Assembly (NCBI GenBank): GCA_001247695.2
Contig: LGRX02035087.1
Span: 1 to 64,000, forward strand
DNA: 64,000 nt
Origin: Cymbomonas tetramitiformis
Lineage: Eukaryota; Chlorophyta; Pyramimonadophyceae; Pyramimonadales; Pyramimonadaceae
Direction: 5' to 3'
Position numbers and translations under genes: made by a program
Notes under the pieces: generated by a model
Databases searched by the model: none
What the model was told of the DNA's origin: nothing
The model's input: the letters and a program-made list of their open reading frames with translations, nothing else
Shown: piece after piece, positions 45,330 through 57,300 of the stretch
Numbering within the stretch: the first letter of the stretch is position 1
Layout: each line of letters begins with the position of its first letter

Positions 45330-47502
45330 AGTACATCGAAGGTAGGTATGTCTGCAAACTCGACAGGGATGGCGCCCTGGAGGTTGTTGTCTTGCAGCCG
45401 CCTGCGCCCGCAAACACCGGTTGAGTGGCACACGATGGAAACCCTAAAGCCCTAAACTGCGACGAGCCGGCCGCTGGCCGACACCTCCATCCACATCAGA
45501 GTCGACCTGTCGTGCTTTCTGAACACCGTCTCTCTGGGGCGCTCTCCCTGCGCAGCGAAGGCTGAAACAACTGACCGTCCTTGAGACATCTCGTCCAGCA
45601 AAGGAACTGGGAACGCGAAGACCCCGGACTGATTCAGACAGTTGGGGCATCAGATGCTCGCGATTCTCAGTTCGAAGCAGCAGCCTGCAGCAGCCCCACT
45701 CTTCAATAACACAAAGTTTATCCCTGTCACGTGCGACTGTCGGTAGTCTATCTGTCATCCGCACTCCATGCTTCCATGGTACCAGGGATGTAATTGTTGC
45801 GACAGTTTCAGGCAGAGTGGGCCGGGGCAGAGCACGTATGAGGGGGCGGACGTTTCATTCATGACGCGAAGGTTCCCCAGCTCTGCCGGCAACTCGCCAC
45901 TGAGAGAGTTGAAGCTCAGATCCCTGGAGGGCCACGTGGAGGGCCATGGGGCCACAACGCCGGTCAACGTATTGACTGAGCTCGGCGCTTCTATCAAAAG
46001 GAGCGCGGCAAGAAACACGCAACTGCAGGCACAGAAGCTCACTGCGCGGCGAGAAACACGCAACTGCAGGCACAGAAGCTCACTGCGCGGCGAGAAACAC
46101 GCAACTGCAGGCACAGAAGCTCCGACCAAGCTCAACAAGACTCGGACAGCTCATCTAAAATGTAAGGTTCTCATTTACATATTTGGAGGTCAGCACCAAT
46201 AAAACAAAGTGCTTGAGCTGGACACTTACAAACTCTTTAGATTGCCAAGTCTCCCAAACTCCGAGGGAATGGTGCCGGATAGACTGTTTCCAGACAGATC
46301 CCTGCGAAACCTCCCCCCCCCCCAAAACAGCATCACCAATAGCTTGCACATTACCTGTAGCCTCAAAATAGCGTTGTCCTACTCAGCGCCACCTCAAAGC
46401 AGGAAGGCCTCCGAATCCTCCCCCACCAGCGGGCTCGATGCCCTCCCGATGATGGTTTCCCCAAGCCTCCCTGCCGGTCTCATGTGATCTTACGTGAGTC
46501 CTGACGCAAGTGCATTTGGTATACTGGCATATTCAATACTTCACATACATACACTAGTATTTTTTGTACACACATAAATGAATATTCATGAAGAATGTTT
46601 CTGCAATTCAGCCATAACTAGCCATCCGATTCACTGTACGGTTGATATGGTTCTGCCATTTTAGCGTTTGGGCTCTATTTAGGATGCAAAGTGTTTTCCG
46701 TACCACATGGTAAAACACCGCCGACAGGATTTCTCCAAAAGGAGGCAAGGCGCCTATGGCAATTGGTCAAACTAGAAAATAGCTCACTGCCGTTGCCATA
46801 GAAGTCGACCACTGAAAACTTCCTCTCGTTAAGGTCTGAAGAATGAGCAATTTCACTATCCGGCACTAGGAGTAATATCCAGCACTTGAACATGGCGGAT
46901 AGGCTGAAATGAAAGAATCAGAGAGATTTTCCCAACGAAGAGAAGGTAAAATCCATTTCTCCTTGTCAACAACCATATGCCATAAATTGAGGATACCACA
47001 AGAACTTTAGCACAAACACAAAGAATAGTAGTAACAGACCTCATTTTGGAGTGGGGGGACTCACAGCAGCTCTATTCTAGGTTTTGGAATAAGGGAACTC
47101 ACAAGTGTTGGAGGTTTTTGAGAAGCCCTATCTCAGTTGGCATGGTTCCATTCAACAGATTTCTGCCAAAGTCCCTGATGAACATCCCCATTTCGACGTT
47201 ACACCCCATGATTCCATCGGTGTGTACTGATGATGAAGCAAATTATAGCCGCATATCCGCTATAGTTTTGTAGCAGCCTCACTTTGATATCTCGGGGTCA
47301 TGCATTCTGCAGGATACGTCGACACGGTGCAGGTGGTTGAGTTTTCTCGGCACGAGATGCATCCCCTGAAGCAAATGGCAAGTGTAGGGTCACGAATTTC
47401 TCAGCAAGGAATACATGAAGCGTATGGGAGAGCAGGACATACAGGCGAGTGGTGTCCGTGAGGGTGCCTAAGCTCGTCGGGATGGTTCCCGTAACCCCGC
47501 CG
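45330..47502 (-). CDS. LRR ectodomain, one repeat per 72-nt exon
   Basis: Four exons of exactly 72 nt, each preceded by AG and followed by GT: 47103-47174, 46230-46301, 45852-45923 and 45330-45401; a fifth of about 60 nt is at 47443-47502. Each encodes one plant-type repeat, for example NSLSGTIPSEFGRLGNLKSL and NNLQGAIPVEFADI. Donors are GTGAGT or GTAAGT except at 45852 (GTCCGC, poor). The shared phase lets repeats be added or lost without changing frame. Together with the SPPP and transmembrane exons this suggests a cell-surface receptor-like or wall protein. The 5' end and the full exon list are not resolved, and part may be decayed. Confidence 0.75.
46008..46127. repeat. 41-bp tandem repeat, three units
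   Basis: Units contain GCAACTGCAGGCACAGAAGCTC with starts 41 bp apart (46019, 46060, 46101). It lies within the LRR gene, just upstream of the exon at 45852-45923. Confidence 0.9.
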
Positions 47503-48622
47503 CTGTAAACATCAGGATCTAATTTGCTGCGAGATTAGGACCCCTCCCAAGTTATGAACATGACACCATACCCGCAAGACGAGGTTATTTGCAAGAGTTT
47601 CGGGTTTGCTTAGTCAGCTAGGAATGCCTATCGTTTTCAAAAGAGGGAAGAAAGAGCCCCCCGGGAGCTGCAGGCATACTCATTTTTTCCCAAGTTTGAT
47701 TTCTCGCTTTGTTCGAACGGGAGAAGCGAATGAAATATGGCTGGTTTGGCAGAGGGTTTTCATCACTTACAAATTAATACAGCTGGATGGTCGTACTAAG
47801 CACTCCTGATAGATGAACAGGCCTTCGATGCTTCGTTCATTATTAAATACTGTGCACGAAGCGTACGGCAGGGCTGCTAGAACTGCCAGCAGCACGATGC
47901 ATGTGATGAATGGTGTACCCAGCCGTATATACCAAGTCGCTGCTTCAGCATCCAAAACCCCTCCGCCGCTTTTTAAGAAAGAAGCGGCCCCAAAAGTATA
48001 CGACTACGGATGGACAGAAAAACGGCAGATTTCATATTTGTCCGTTGAGGCTCCTGCAGACGCCTTACGTGATGCGGCCCTCCCAAGTGGCGGACATTGT
48101 CATTGCCGTGCGTGAGTGAAAAGTGTTGCCATGCAGGCACAGAAATTAACATAACACTATTTCTCGGTCCAAATTTACTGCAGAGAACTTTCTTGTAAAC
48201 TGAACGTACGAAAGCATGACTGGTAACAGAAACATACACGTTCTGTGTCGAGTGTAAAAAACTCCCCATTTCAGGTAAGCGGACCACCACTCTCAGGAAA
48301 GAAGTTGAACGACTGGCCTTACCTTTACTTAGCGGGCTCCTGCTTACGTAGCACATTGCTAACTTCAACTTCTACTTGAATATCGTTGACATAGCTGAGC
48401 GACTGTCGTGCATGATCGTTGCCAGGGCTAGGCTACCGCCTATTGTATACATCTCTTACATGTTGTCATACCCCCGCATGATATCGATATTCGTATTCCG
48501 TAAAGTTCAAGTATGTATTACAATCAGGAAACGGCTGAAACGATAAGTGCGAGAACAATGTTTTCCTGGATGCAAACGAGACAAAATAACCAACCTCTTT
48601 CGAGGAAAAATATAATTCAAGA
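47503..48622. other. No gene resolved; possible 5' part of the LRR gene
   Basis: Further exons could lie here, but none showed a clear LRR consensus. Confidence 0.35.
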
Positions 48623-48960
48623 GTTATGTGACACGCCTACACTATGGGACCCCCCTATCTACCCTAGCTAAACCATAATCACATTTGAAATCAGCAAGAG
48701 CTAATCTGAGAAGGGTATTTTCAGTACACTAAAACGAATCTTATTATTGAACACACTATAAGCTGCATTAAAGCTTGACACTCCACCCTGTACATTCGAA
48801 AAGTAACGAAGCACCAAAATCATCAGTGTAGCTCAAAAACACAGCACCCCTGAGGGTGGGGGGAGGGAATAAACCCTTTCTCAAACAGTCAAAAACTTGT
48901 GAGGCCGAACTCACACTGGGTTCGAAACCTTATTCCCTCCGCTACGGCCTGTCACATAAC
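48623..48960. repeat. 338-bp segment with inverted ends
   Basis: GTTATGTGACACGCC at the left and its near-perfect reverse complement at the right (14 of 15). Further TTATGTGACAC copies follow at about 48965 and 49005. Possibly a small MITE; no TSD was established. Confidence 0.5.
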
Positions 48961-49066
48961 CAGAGTTATGTGACACAGCACCTCTCGTTCCACTCGTTGC
49001 ACTGTGACACATAACATCCAGTTATGACGCTGACGTTTCAGGACAAACGTATTGTACTCTGGCTTG

Positions 49067-49150
49067 CCAGAGGTTACGAGCTTCGGCCGCTGCGCGGCCG
49101 ATCGCGCGATTCTCGACAGACAACAATGGAAAGCAGCTCGTAACCTCTGG
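49067..49150. repeat. 16-bp inverted repeat around a GC-rich loop
   Basis: CCAGAGGTTACGAGCT at 49067-49082 and its exact reverse complement at 49135-49150, with a CGCGCGGCCGATCGCGCG-type centre. Confidence 0.8.
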
Positions 49151-49399
49151 TTCTTTTCGTGTTTTGGCCTGAATTTCGCTACCTTTTCCTTCCAGAAAAC
49201 CTACGCGAACCGCGGAAACGCCTGTTTTGTATGCTTACTGTATACTGAAAAAAATGTAACTGTTACCGCGCGCAGCATATAATATTCAGCTATTAGGAAA
49301 GTTCGTTGATTAAGCGGTCCACGATATACTGAAACCTCGAGGGTGCTCCTTAACATCCCCATGAAGTTCCTTTCTGGCTCGACTTACTCTGCTTGATGC

Positions 49400-50740
49400 G
49401 ACGAGTTGGGGTCGCTGAGAAATCAAGCGATGGGCAGCAATGGAGGTGAGGATTTCTTTCAGCGGTTCCTTAACCTGAATAATTTAAGTTTTTCGAACGT
49501 ATGGGGGGATGTTTGGAGATGTCTGAAAGGTATTTGGGGTGCAATATGCGTGCAGGCGCGTTGGTGATATAGAATTGTTGAATCTCGAACTCGTATAACT
49601 TGAGCTGTGGGACAGGGATGGAGGTGCGGATTTTTTTTCAGTGGTTCGTTATGCTCAGTACTTTGCGTTTTTCGAACGTATGGCGGGATGTTTGGAGATG
49701 CCTGAAAGGTATTTGGGGTGCAATATGCGTGCAGGCGCGTTGGTGATATACAAGGCTCCTAATCGGTTTAACCGATATTCCGATATATCGATATATCGGG
49801 AAAAAACGGGAAATCGGTATCGATCGATATCATTTTTGTGCACATTTCATCGATAAATCGGTATCGATTCAATTTAGTATTGGCGGTCTTATGTATTGTA
49901 TAAGGAGAATTGTATATAAAATTCAATAATCGATATGAATCGATATCATCGATTATCGATTGAAAATGTTGAATATCGAAATCGATCGATATGCAAGTTT
50001 GAAACCGATTAGGAGCCCTGGTGATATAGAATTGTTGAATCTCGAACTCGTATAACTTGAGCTGTGGGACAAGGATGGAGGTGCGGATTTTTTTCAGTGG
50101 TTCGTTATGCTCAGTACTTTGCGTTTTTCGAACGTATGGGGGGATGTTTGGAGATGTCTGAAAGGTATTTGGGGTGCAATATGCGTGCAGGCGCGTTGGT
50201 GATATAGAATTGTTGAATCTCGAACTCGTATAACTTGAGCTGTGGGACAGGGATGGAGGTGCGGATTTTTTTCAGTGGTTCCTTATGCTCAATACTTTGC
50301 GTTTTTCGAACGTATGGGGGGATGTTTGGAGATGTCTGAAAGGTATTTGGGGTGCAATATGCGTGCAGGCGCTACTGCGGTATATAATGGGCGCATTAGA
50401 CACGACTATAACTTGAGTGTGGGACAGGGATGGAGGTGCGGATTTTTTTCAGTGGTTCGTTATGCTCAGTACTTTGCGTTTTTCGAACGTATGGGAGGAT
50501 GTTTGGAGATGTCTAAAAGGTATTTGGGGTGCAATATGCTTGCAGGCGCGATTGCGGTATAGATTTGTGAAGTGTGACACACCCAAATCTTTAGCCATGA
50601 AACCGCGATGGAGGTGCGGACTTTATCGAAGGGTTCCTTATGCATATTACTTTGAGTTATGCATACCTATGGGGGTTTGTTTTGAGATGCCTAAAGGGAT
50701 TTGGGGGTGTCCTATGACCACAGGAGCGAATAGAGACAAT
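49400..50740 (+). repeat. 178-bp satellite, about seven units
   Basis: Landmark GATGGAGGTGCGGA recurs at 49617, 50074, 50252, 50429 and 50608, with a diverged copy at about 49440. Spacing is 177-179 bp once the MITE at 49751-50020 is removed. Each unit carries GGTATTTGGGGTGCAATATG. ORFs across it are by-products. Confidence 0.9.
49751..50020. mobile_element. 270-bp hAT-type MITE, copy 2
   Basis: Starts CAAGGCTCCTAATCGG and ends with the reverse complement of CAGGGCTCCTAATCGG. An exact 8-bp TSD GTGATATA lies at 49743-49750 and 50021-50028. Same length and ATCGAT-rich interior as 6685-6954, but different outer bases. It is inserted in one unit of the 178-bp satellite. Confidence 0.92.
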
Positions 50741-51058
50741 TGAGATTTGTAACTTCTAGAACTTCAACTTGAATAGTGGAAACGTCACATAAGGTGATAT
50801 TTGTGCCTCTAGTCCTTATCTAGCGTGTACAAAACTAAAGCACTTGCGCGTGCTATAGCTTGCTTGTGACACGTGTGTGATCTTATGTAGGCATGAAAAC
50901 CCTAGGTGGAGAACAAGATGATAATGTTTGAGTTATAGAGTAAACTGAATATATTGTATAATAAATAAAAAGCCAAAGTATGGCCTATGCTTGTGTGAAG
51001 GGCTGCATGGGGAGTTAAGAGCATTTTTCAAAAGTAGATTTGGACAACCGAGCCGCCC

Positions 51059-51955
51059 GTGGCGGGCATTTTGGTGCGTGGGGGTAGGGGTGGCGCATAT
51101 GGAGGTGTTCCCTTCAGTGCGTTCACCGGCACGGCCTCAAAAAAGACGACAAAAGATATCATTAAAACGTTGAGACTAGACCAGGTTGACAAGTTCATGG
51201 GCTCTAGTCGGAGAACGAACTTGAATATTTCAATCATTGAAAAGAAAGAAGGGATGGTCATCGTGAACGAGGGCGAGGCAGCGGTATCGGAATCGTGGGC
51301 ACAAGTTCGTAGTTTCATCATCGAACAAAATGAAAGAGATGGGACGGGAACATCGGGTATAGTGTACTGTAACACAAAGGAGCAATGTGAGAAATTAGCA
51401 ACTTGGCTCATGACACAACAAATTCTAGCTGGATATTTTCATGGGGATCTGCAAGATTTCGAGCGGTCCGAAGTGTACATGAGGTGGATGCAAGGGGCGA
51501 CCAAGGTAGTGGTGGCGACAACGGCTTTCGGGATGGGAATTGATAAAGCGGATGTGCGGTGGATTGTGCATCACTCAATGGCGCATTCACTTGATGGGTA
51601 CGTTCAAGAGATCGGACGAGCGGGTAGAGATGGAAATGATAGCACATATTTGTTGCTATACTCGGCACAAGATTTTAATAAGCTTGCTGCGTCCCTTACT
51701 AACGCACAAACACAGGATGTGGGCCATGAACGCTTGAAAATCATGAAGGAATATTGTGACGAGAAAAAGATGTGCCGCCACAAGAAGATAGCAATGTATT
51801 TTGGAGATGTGAACATCGGAAAGGCGAATTGCAATAGCAAGTGCGACATTTGCAGGGTAAGGGAACATACGACTTCAAAGAAAAGGAGAAAGACAGAGCC
51901 GGTAGTACCGACCACGGCGCGTAGCCGAAGTCAGAAGGCTAGAAAAAGTATGTAA
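51059..51955 (+). pseudogene. RecQ-family DNA helicase, C-terminal half
   Basis: The frame starts at helicase motif III (FTGTAS) and continues with motif IV (GIVYCNTKEQCEKLA), V (VVATTAFGMGIDKADVRWIVHH) and VI (YVQEIGRAGRDG), then a RecQ zinc-binding segment (KKMCRHKKIAMYFGD .. CNSKCDIC) and a basic tail ending at a stop. The N-terminal lobe with the Walker A and DExH motifs is absent; upstream is the 178-bp satellite. It is either a 5'-truncated copy or the last exon(s) of a gene whose other exons lie beyond the satellite. RecQ enzymes unwind DNA at stalled forks and telomeres. The open frame over 298 residues suggests recent loss or live coding. Confidence 0.8.
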
Positions 51956-52909
51956 CTCGTTGAAGTGAACATTATCAATATCTATATGATTTTATATATC
52001 GACATGTCGGGTGAAATCGATATACGTGTCAACATATTAGCGCAACATCGCGGTTGATTCCGAAAGTGGGAGTGTTTGACTCCACTAGGGACCGGGAGGC
52101 GAGATACTTCATATGCCTAGAGATGAAATTTAAGGTAACCACGTGCATACTCGACATGGGGGTGAAAATCTAGTTTGGAATGATGGTTAGATGATCGAAA
52201 ATAGAGCATTCATTGAAAAGTTATGCACTTTGTAAGATTTACAGTTTTGCTGTCTGCCAGAGTTTACTGTAAAAATCCTGTTTCCAGTGTTTGTGAAGAG
52301 CCTGATGACTTTTTGACCCTGCTCCAAGCAGAACTTCTGCTTGTCTAACCACATTCTCGGAACTGTGAAGTTTTTGAAGCATTCGGAGAACCTTTTTTTT
52401 GGCCTCACGCGAAAAGTACCAGAGCCTCCGGTGTAATATAGAAAAATAAAATAAAAAACCTTAAAAAAGTGAAGAAAAAAAAATCGCGTCCGGAGGCTCG
52501 TGGTCTCAGCCAGAGTAGGACAAACGTAACATAACGATAACGTCACATAACGTCACCGAAATATACAAAAGTTTTGAAAAAGTTTTATAGGCAAAACAGA
52601 TCCCTGCTGATCGTTAGATTATATCGGGAAGAATCTGACGATGCGATATGGCGCAAATCTTTGCAAATCGTTGATATCTTTCGGTAGGGTTAAGGGTCAC
52701 AGCCGAGCGGTATCAAGCATCTGATTTTCTGCTATCGAGTCGACTGTGACTCTTGTGACTCTGTGAGTGTGAGTGACTGGAGCCCTTCTGAGATTTCTCT
52801 CCCCCCCCATCCTCGCGACCCTGAGAGCAAGGGGTATAACCTAAGGGGATGCCACGCCCTGTAACGACGCGGCGCCTACAAGACGCACGCGCCCACAGCC
52901 GTTCGTGTC
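51956..52909. other. No gene recognised
   Basis: Holds a small inverted pair AGAGCCTCCGG and CCGGAGGCTCG (about 52420 and 52488). AT-rich, then a C-run at about 52801. Confidence 0.45.
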
Positions 52910-52914
52910 ACCTC

Positions 52915-53560
52915 TCATCACGGTCCACAATCACTGCCTGTGACAACTATGTCATGGGCAGTGTTCTTAGTAGGGGTGCTTGGGGGATACACGCCTCACC
53001 GTAGGCCCCCCAACACGGCCCACGGTCACTGCCCGTGACACCTATGTCATGGGCAGTGATTTGAGGAGGGGTGCTTGGGGGTCACACGCCTCACCGTATG
53101 CCCCCCCGACACGGCCCATAATCACTGACCGTGACAGCTTTGTCGTGGGCAGTGATCTGAGGGGTGCTTGGGGGTCGCACGCCTCACCTTATGCTCCCCA
53201 CACGACCCACAATCACCGCCAAGTGATAAAGTGTCATGGCAAAGGATTCGAGGGGTGCTTGGGGGTCACACGCCCACCTTATGCTCCCCCCATACGGCCC
53301 ACCGGATCACTATTGGTGACAACCAAGCTGTGGGCGCCGATCCGAGGGGTGCTTGGGGGCCATACGCCTCACCTTATGCCCCCACGGCCCAAATCACCGC
53401 CCGTGACACCTGTGCCATGGGTAGTGATCTTAGTAGGGGTGCTTGGGGGTCACACGTCTCACCGTATGCCCCCCAACACGGCCCACAGTCACTGACCGTG
53501 ACAGCTGTGCCGTGGGCAGTGATCTAAGGGGTGCTTGGGGGTCACACGCCTCACCTTATT
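52915..53560. repeat. 90-95 bp tandem array with a hairpin in each unit
   Basis: GTGCTTGGGG recurs at 52976, 53071, 53164, 53255, 53349, 53439 and 53531. Most units contain CACTGCCCGTGACA and, about 6 nt on, TGTCATGGGCAGTG, which pair as a stem. The reading frames over the array are repeat artefacts. Confidence 0.9.
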
Positions 53561-53576
53561 GTCTATTGGGCTCGCG

Positions 53577-53618
53577 GTGGGGTAACCCACCGTAAGAACG
53601 CCTTACGGTGGGTTAACC
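53577..53618. repeat. Palindrome at the left end of the 582-bp element
   Basis: GGTAACCCACCGTAAG, four bases, then CTTACGGTGGGTTAACC. The left arm equals the right-hand terminus of the neighbouring element, as if two termini abut. Confidence 0.8.
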
Positions 53619-54182
53619 ATAGCGTAGTTTGTTACCATAATGCACATCGAATGGTCTCAAATATGGTCGATCATATGTGATTTCACAACTAGACATTCAT
53701 GTTTAGCTGGACAAAGCCGAATGACATGTACTTGTGATCGGATATATCCGCGGTATCCATCCCAATATACCTCCGATGGCACGTTCGGTGCCGTGATCCC
53801 AAATGCACACAAACGTGGCCCGATTTCTACGTTTCATCCACGATGCCAATGTGCGCATGGGTGTATTTCGTGAAGTTTGATATATTTTTACCACCTTGAG
53901 TCAATACTTCGCGAGGAACATGCATATATATCCCCGTATAGACAAAATATCTTGCCCTTGAGTATGGAAAAATATTGAAATTGCAAATGTTTTTTTTTTT
54001 GTTTTTTTTTCTTAAGTTACTTGTACAGAGTGATATATTCGATATATCGAATGGCGCCAAGTATAAGAAACATTTGTTATGGGCCATAGTTCATGAAAAT
54101 ATTGTGATAGGTACATTCCGAATGTGATGGGCTTGTTCAAAATCTACCCAAAGATGCAATAATTGGGTAACCCACCGTAAGG
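53601..54182. mobile_element. 582-bp element with CCTTACGGTGGGTTA ends
   Basis: Begins CCTTACGGTGGGTTAACC and ends GGGTAACCCACCGTAAGG, an 18-bp inverted terminus with two mismatches. No ORF and no clear TSD. It sits just upstream of the large ORF at 54340. Confidence 0.65.
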
Positions 54183-54339
54183 ATTTGAGGTGTTTTTTCG
54201 CTTGACCCCTTGGTATTAGCACGCATATTAGACGCATCTATCACTTCTCGCGAAGCCGCCTGAGCGTGCCACCTAGTCCGAGCCGCGGACCCAAAAATAA
54301 AATTCAAATATGTACAGATTTTACTAACTGTGCTCGCAG

Positions 54340-57300
54340 GACTTAACGGCACGCAGACATGGACAGTGCCAACTACAACAAGACAGGAGACACAACGGCC
54401 ACATGAAGATTTGGCCCACCCACTCCCGCCCTGTTGCTTTGATGCCCGTCTTCAGCACCTAATTAACGGTTTTTCGAAAGCGCAGGGCAAAAACGGCACC
54501 CAGGGCGTCAACGAAACCCTCAACAGCGCACGCCGACACACTCTAAAACCCCTCCCCGGAAAATCCGACAGCATGCTCAACGCGCAGCTCCTCAAAGCAC
54601 TCCGTCCAAAGACAAAATCGAGGACAGAAGGGAGTCGCAAGCAAGAATCAGAAGGTGCCAAACTTCCAGCCAAACGATCAAGGCTGCCAGAAATCGTGAG
54701 TATGCCTGTCCTTGGCGAGCAGGACTCGCCCATGGGCGAGACATCTGAGCTCTCACAGGAAGAATTCTCAACCCCCACTGAACTGAATACACCCGGGGAC
54801 GCCACGGCGACGCTGACACCCCCAGGGGTAGTTGATCTCTCCGGGCCCCCCAGTCCTTACGAGGAGCCTGCACTGCGAAAGCAGTTCAGGTGGGGCACGG
54901 CTGAAGTGAAAACTTTCAAGCCAGACAAAAAACGAAACAAACAAAAAGTAAAATCGGGTGCCACGAGCCCCACCGGCCCACGGGCTGAGGGCCCCACGGG
55001 GACGGATAAGGGACGAGTCCCGACAAGAATAGTAGCCAACGCGCTGCTGCAGCCTTATGCTTACAACAAGCATGCTGCGTCCCCCACGGGGGGCAAAATC
55101 CCGTCGGTTGCCAAGGCAATCGACGAGGTGTCCAGGCTACCCACAAAGGTAGCCCTGGGCACCAACCGAGAGGAAGAAATCGAAAACATCGTGACCTCCT
55201 GGTGGGAAGACACGAGGGACCTCCCGCACGCAGAGGGCAGGCCGGAGGAGTTCTGCAAACTCGGGCTCCCAGAGGCGGCCACCGACACCGAGGAGAGCGG
55301 GAAGAAGGGGGAGCACCAAATCCTCCGCCACGTTCGGCCAATCACTGGCTGTGACCTACAGCCAGAAGAGACCAACAAGTACGGACTCCCCCTGCAAGGT
55401 TCCCCTCAAATAAAAATCACCGACCTCAGGGAGACGCAGAGGTACACCCTCCTCTACCTGAGGTACTTAGCCGACGTCATCAGACGCGCGCTGGAACTTG
55501 GGGAAGACGACAAGATATTCAACATCGAGCATACACAGCTCTGGACCGACCGTGAAGGCAAAGTCGTGCAGATAGACCTTGCCTTCAAGAAGAGGCCCAT
55601 GGCACTCTTTGTCCTCTTCAACACCAACTTTCTGGTCCCCATGACCGTTGTGGACGACCCTTGGGTCGATATCGAGCCACAACGTGTCATCCCGAGGGTG
55701 TATGTGTGGTCTCCATACAGACAGCCGACGGGGACACTGCGCTCGAGAACAGTCCAGGTGTCATCTCCCCAACTGAGGGGAGTGACGGTGGTGCAAGCTG
55801 CTGTCATCCTAGGCAACTTGGTCACCCAACGGGGGTGGGACGGCAGCGCGGCCATCTCCCGCATCAGAAAGGGGGCAAGGGACGAGACGCCTGCCGACAA
55901 CAACATCCGGGAGGTGTTGTTCCTGGTCTCACACGACCAGAACCTGGCTGAACTTCTCATCAGGGACAAAAGCCTCGACTTCGGCTTCCCCACAAGAAAG
56001 GGACTGCTGCCATCGGCGGCGGACAAGCAGGCTCTGAGCCTGCGAGAGATAGCTGTGATCGACTACAGCCAACAACTGTTCGTGGGGCACCGTGCAAGGA
56101 TAGTAGGTGCCATCACCAAGACACTCTCCGAGCTGGCACTCCGGCACAAGCAGCCACCGTACGGCGAGGACGCCTACCTCGTGTTCGAGAAACATCTCGG
56201 GACACCGAGGTGGGCACCCTCGGACAGCACGGTGGACTCGCTTCTGCAATGGAAGCGAAACAGCAACGACACCGTAAACTTTTATGCAATCCTCACGGAG
56301 TCAGCGTACGACCTACTGGTTTCAGCTGGCAGCTCCATCACGGTGGACGTCCACCTTAACGACGACAAGGACACTGGCGAGAAGGTCTTCATCCCGGTGA
56401 AGGTGGAGGTTGGGCGCTGGAGCCTCATGGGCTCAAAGTCCAGGAACAAGCAGGCGGCGCCCCTCCGACACCAGCACCAGGAAGGCTCTACTGACGAGAG
56501 AACACTGAGGGCGACCAGTGAGGCTGCAATATTCAATATGCAGAAGACAACGGAGGAGTGCCTGAAGAAAGTACAGCAGGCAACCACTCACGCCCCCCCG
56601 ACATCGTCAACGACTCCTGAGACGAAGAGCCTGCTGTCCAACATCGGGCACGAGTTGGAGCTCCTTAACCAGAAAGCAGCAGCAGCAGCTGCGCGCACCG
56701 AGGCCATCGAGGCCACGGCGGCTGAGAGGCACACCGACATCACCACGGGCATAAGGGACTTCCACACCACCTACAAAGGCACTGGACAAGCTATGGTTGA
56801 CACGCTGGTAAGCCTCACAAACCGCCTCACCAAGGCCCCTGCAGAGGACAGGCAGGAAGCCAGCTCGGAAGGGGGTCAGAAGAGGTGGGCAGCGAAGAGC
56901 GCTGACACATCCTCCAAGGAGGAGGGCAGCACTCAGCCCACGCTGCGTGAGAAGCTCCAGTACGTGGCCACGGATCCACCTGAAGTCCGGAAGGCCAAGT
57001 ACGACCAGTTCATGGCAGACCGTGCGGCAGATCGTGGGGACACGCCCTACGGTGGAATCCCCTACAGGGGGCGCCCACAGCCCAAGGAGGGCCAATCTGA
57101 CAGGAACACGGGTCTGGGTGTGAAGAAGAAAGTCATCACAAAGATACCAAGAAAGCAGCCCAAGCTGGCAGAGCCCCCGGCCAAGAGGACCAGGGGACAA
57201 GGGACCCCGGCGGACATACCCACAGGGGTCCCGGCCTCTGGACAGCTGACCACAAGGAGGACTACTCGTCAATCTGCGAAGGTAACACTGACCACACCCG

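Noticed and set aside
49641..50743. Peptides with YAQYFAFFERMGGCLEM repeats
   Set aside because: Translation of the 178-bp satellite; the period is not a multiple of three and no gene structure is seen.
52980..53527. Frames with repeated GAWGSHASPYAPP peptides
   Set aside because: Translation of the 90-95 bp array. Unit lengths are not multiples of 3 and the frame changes between units.
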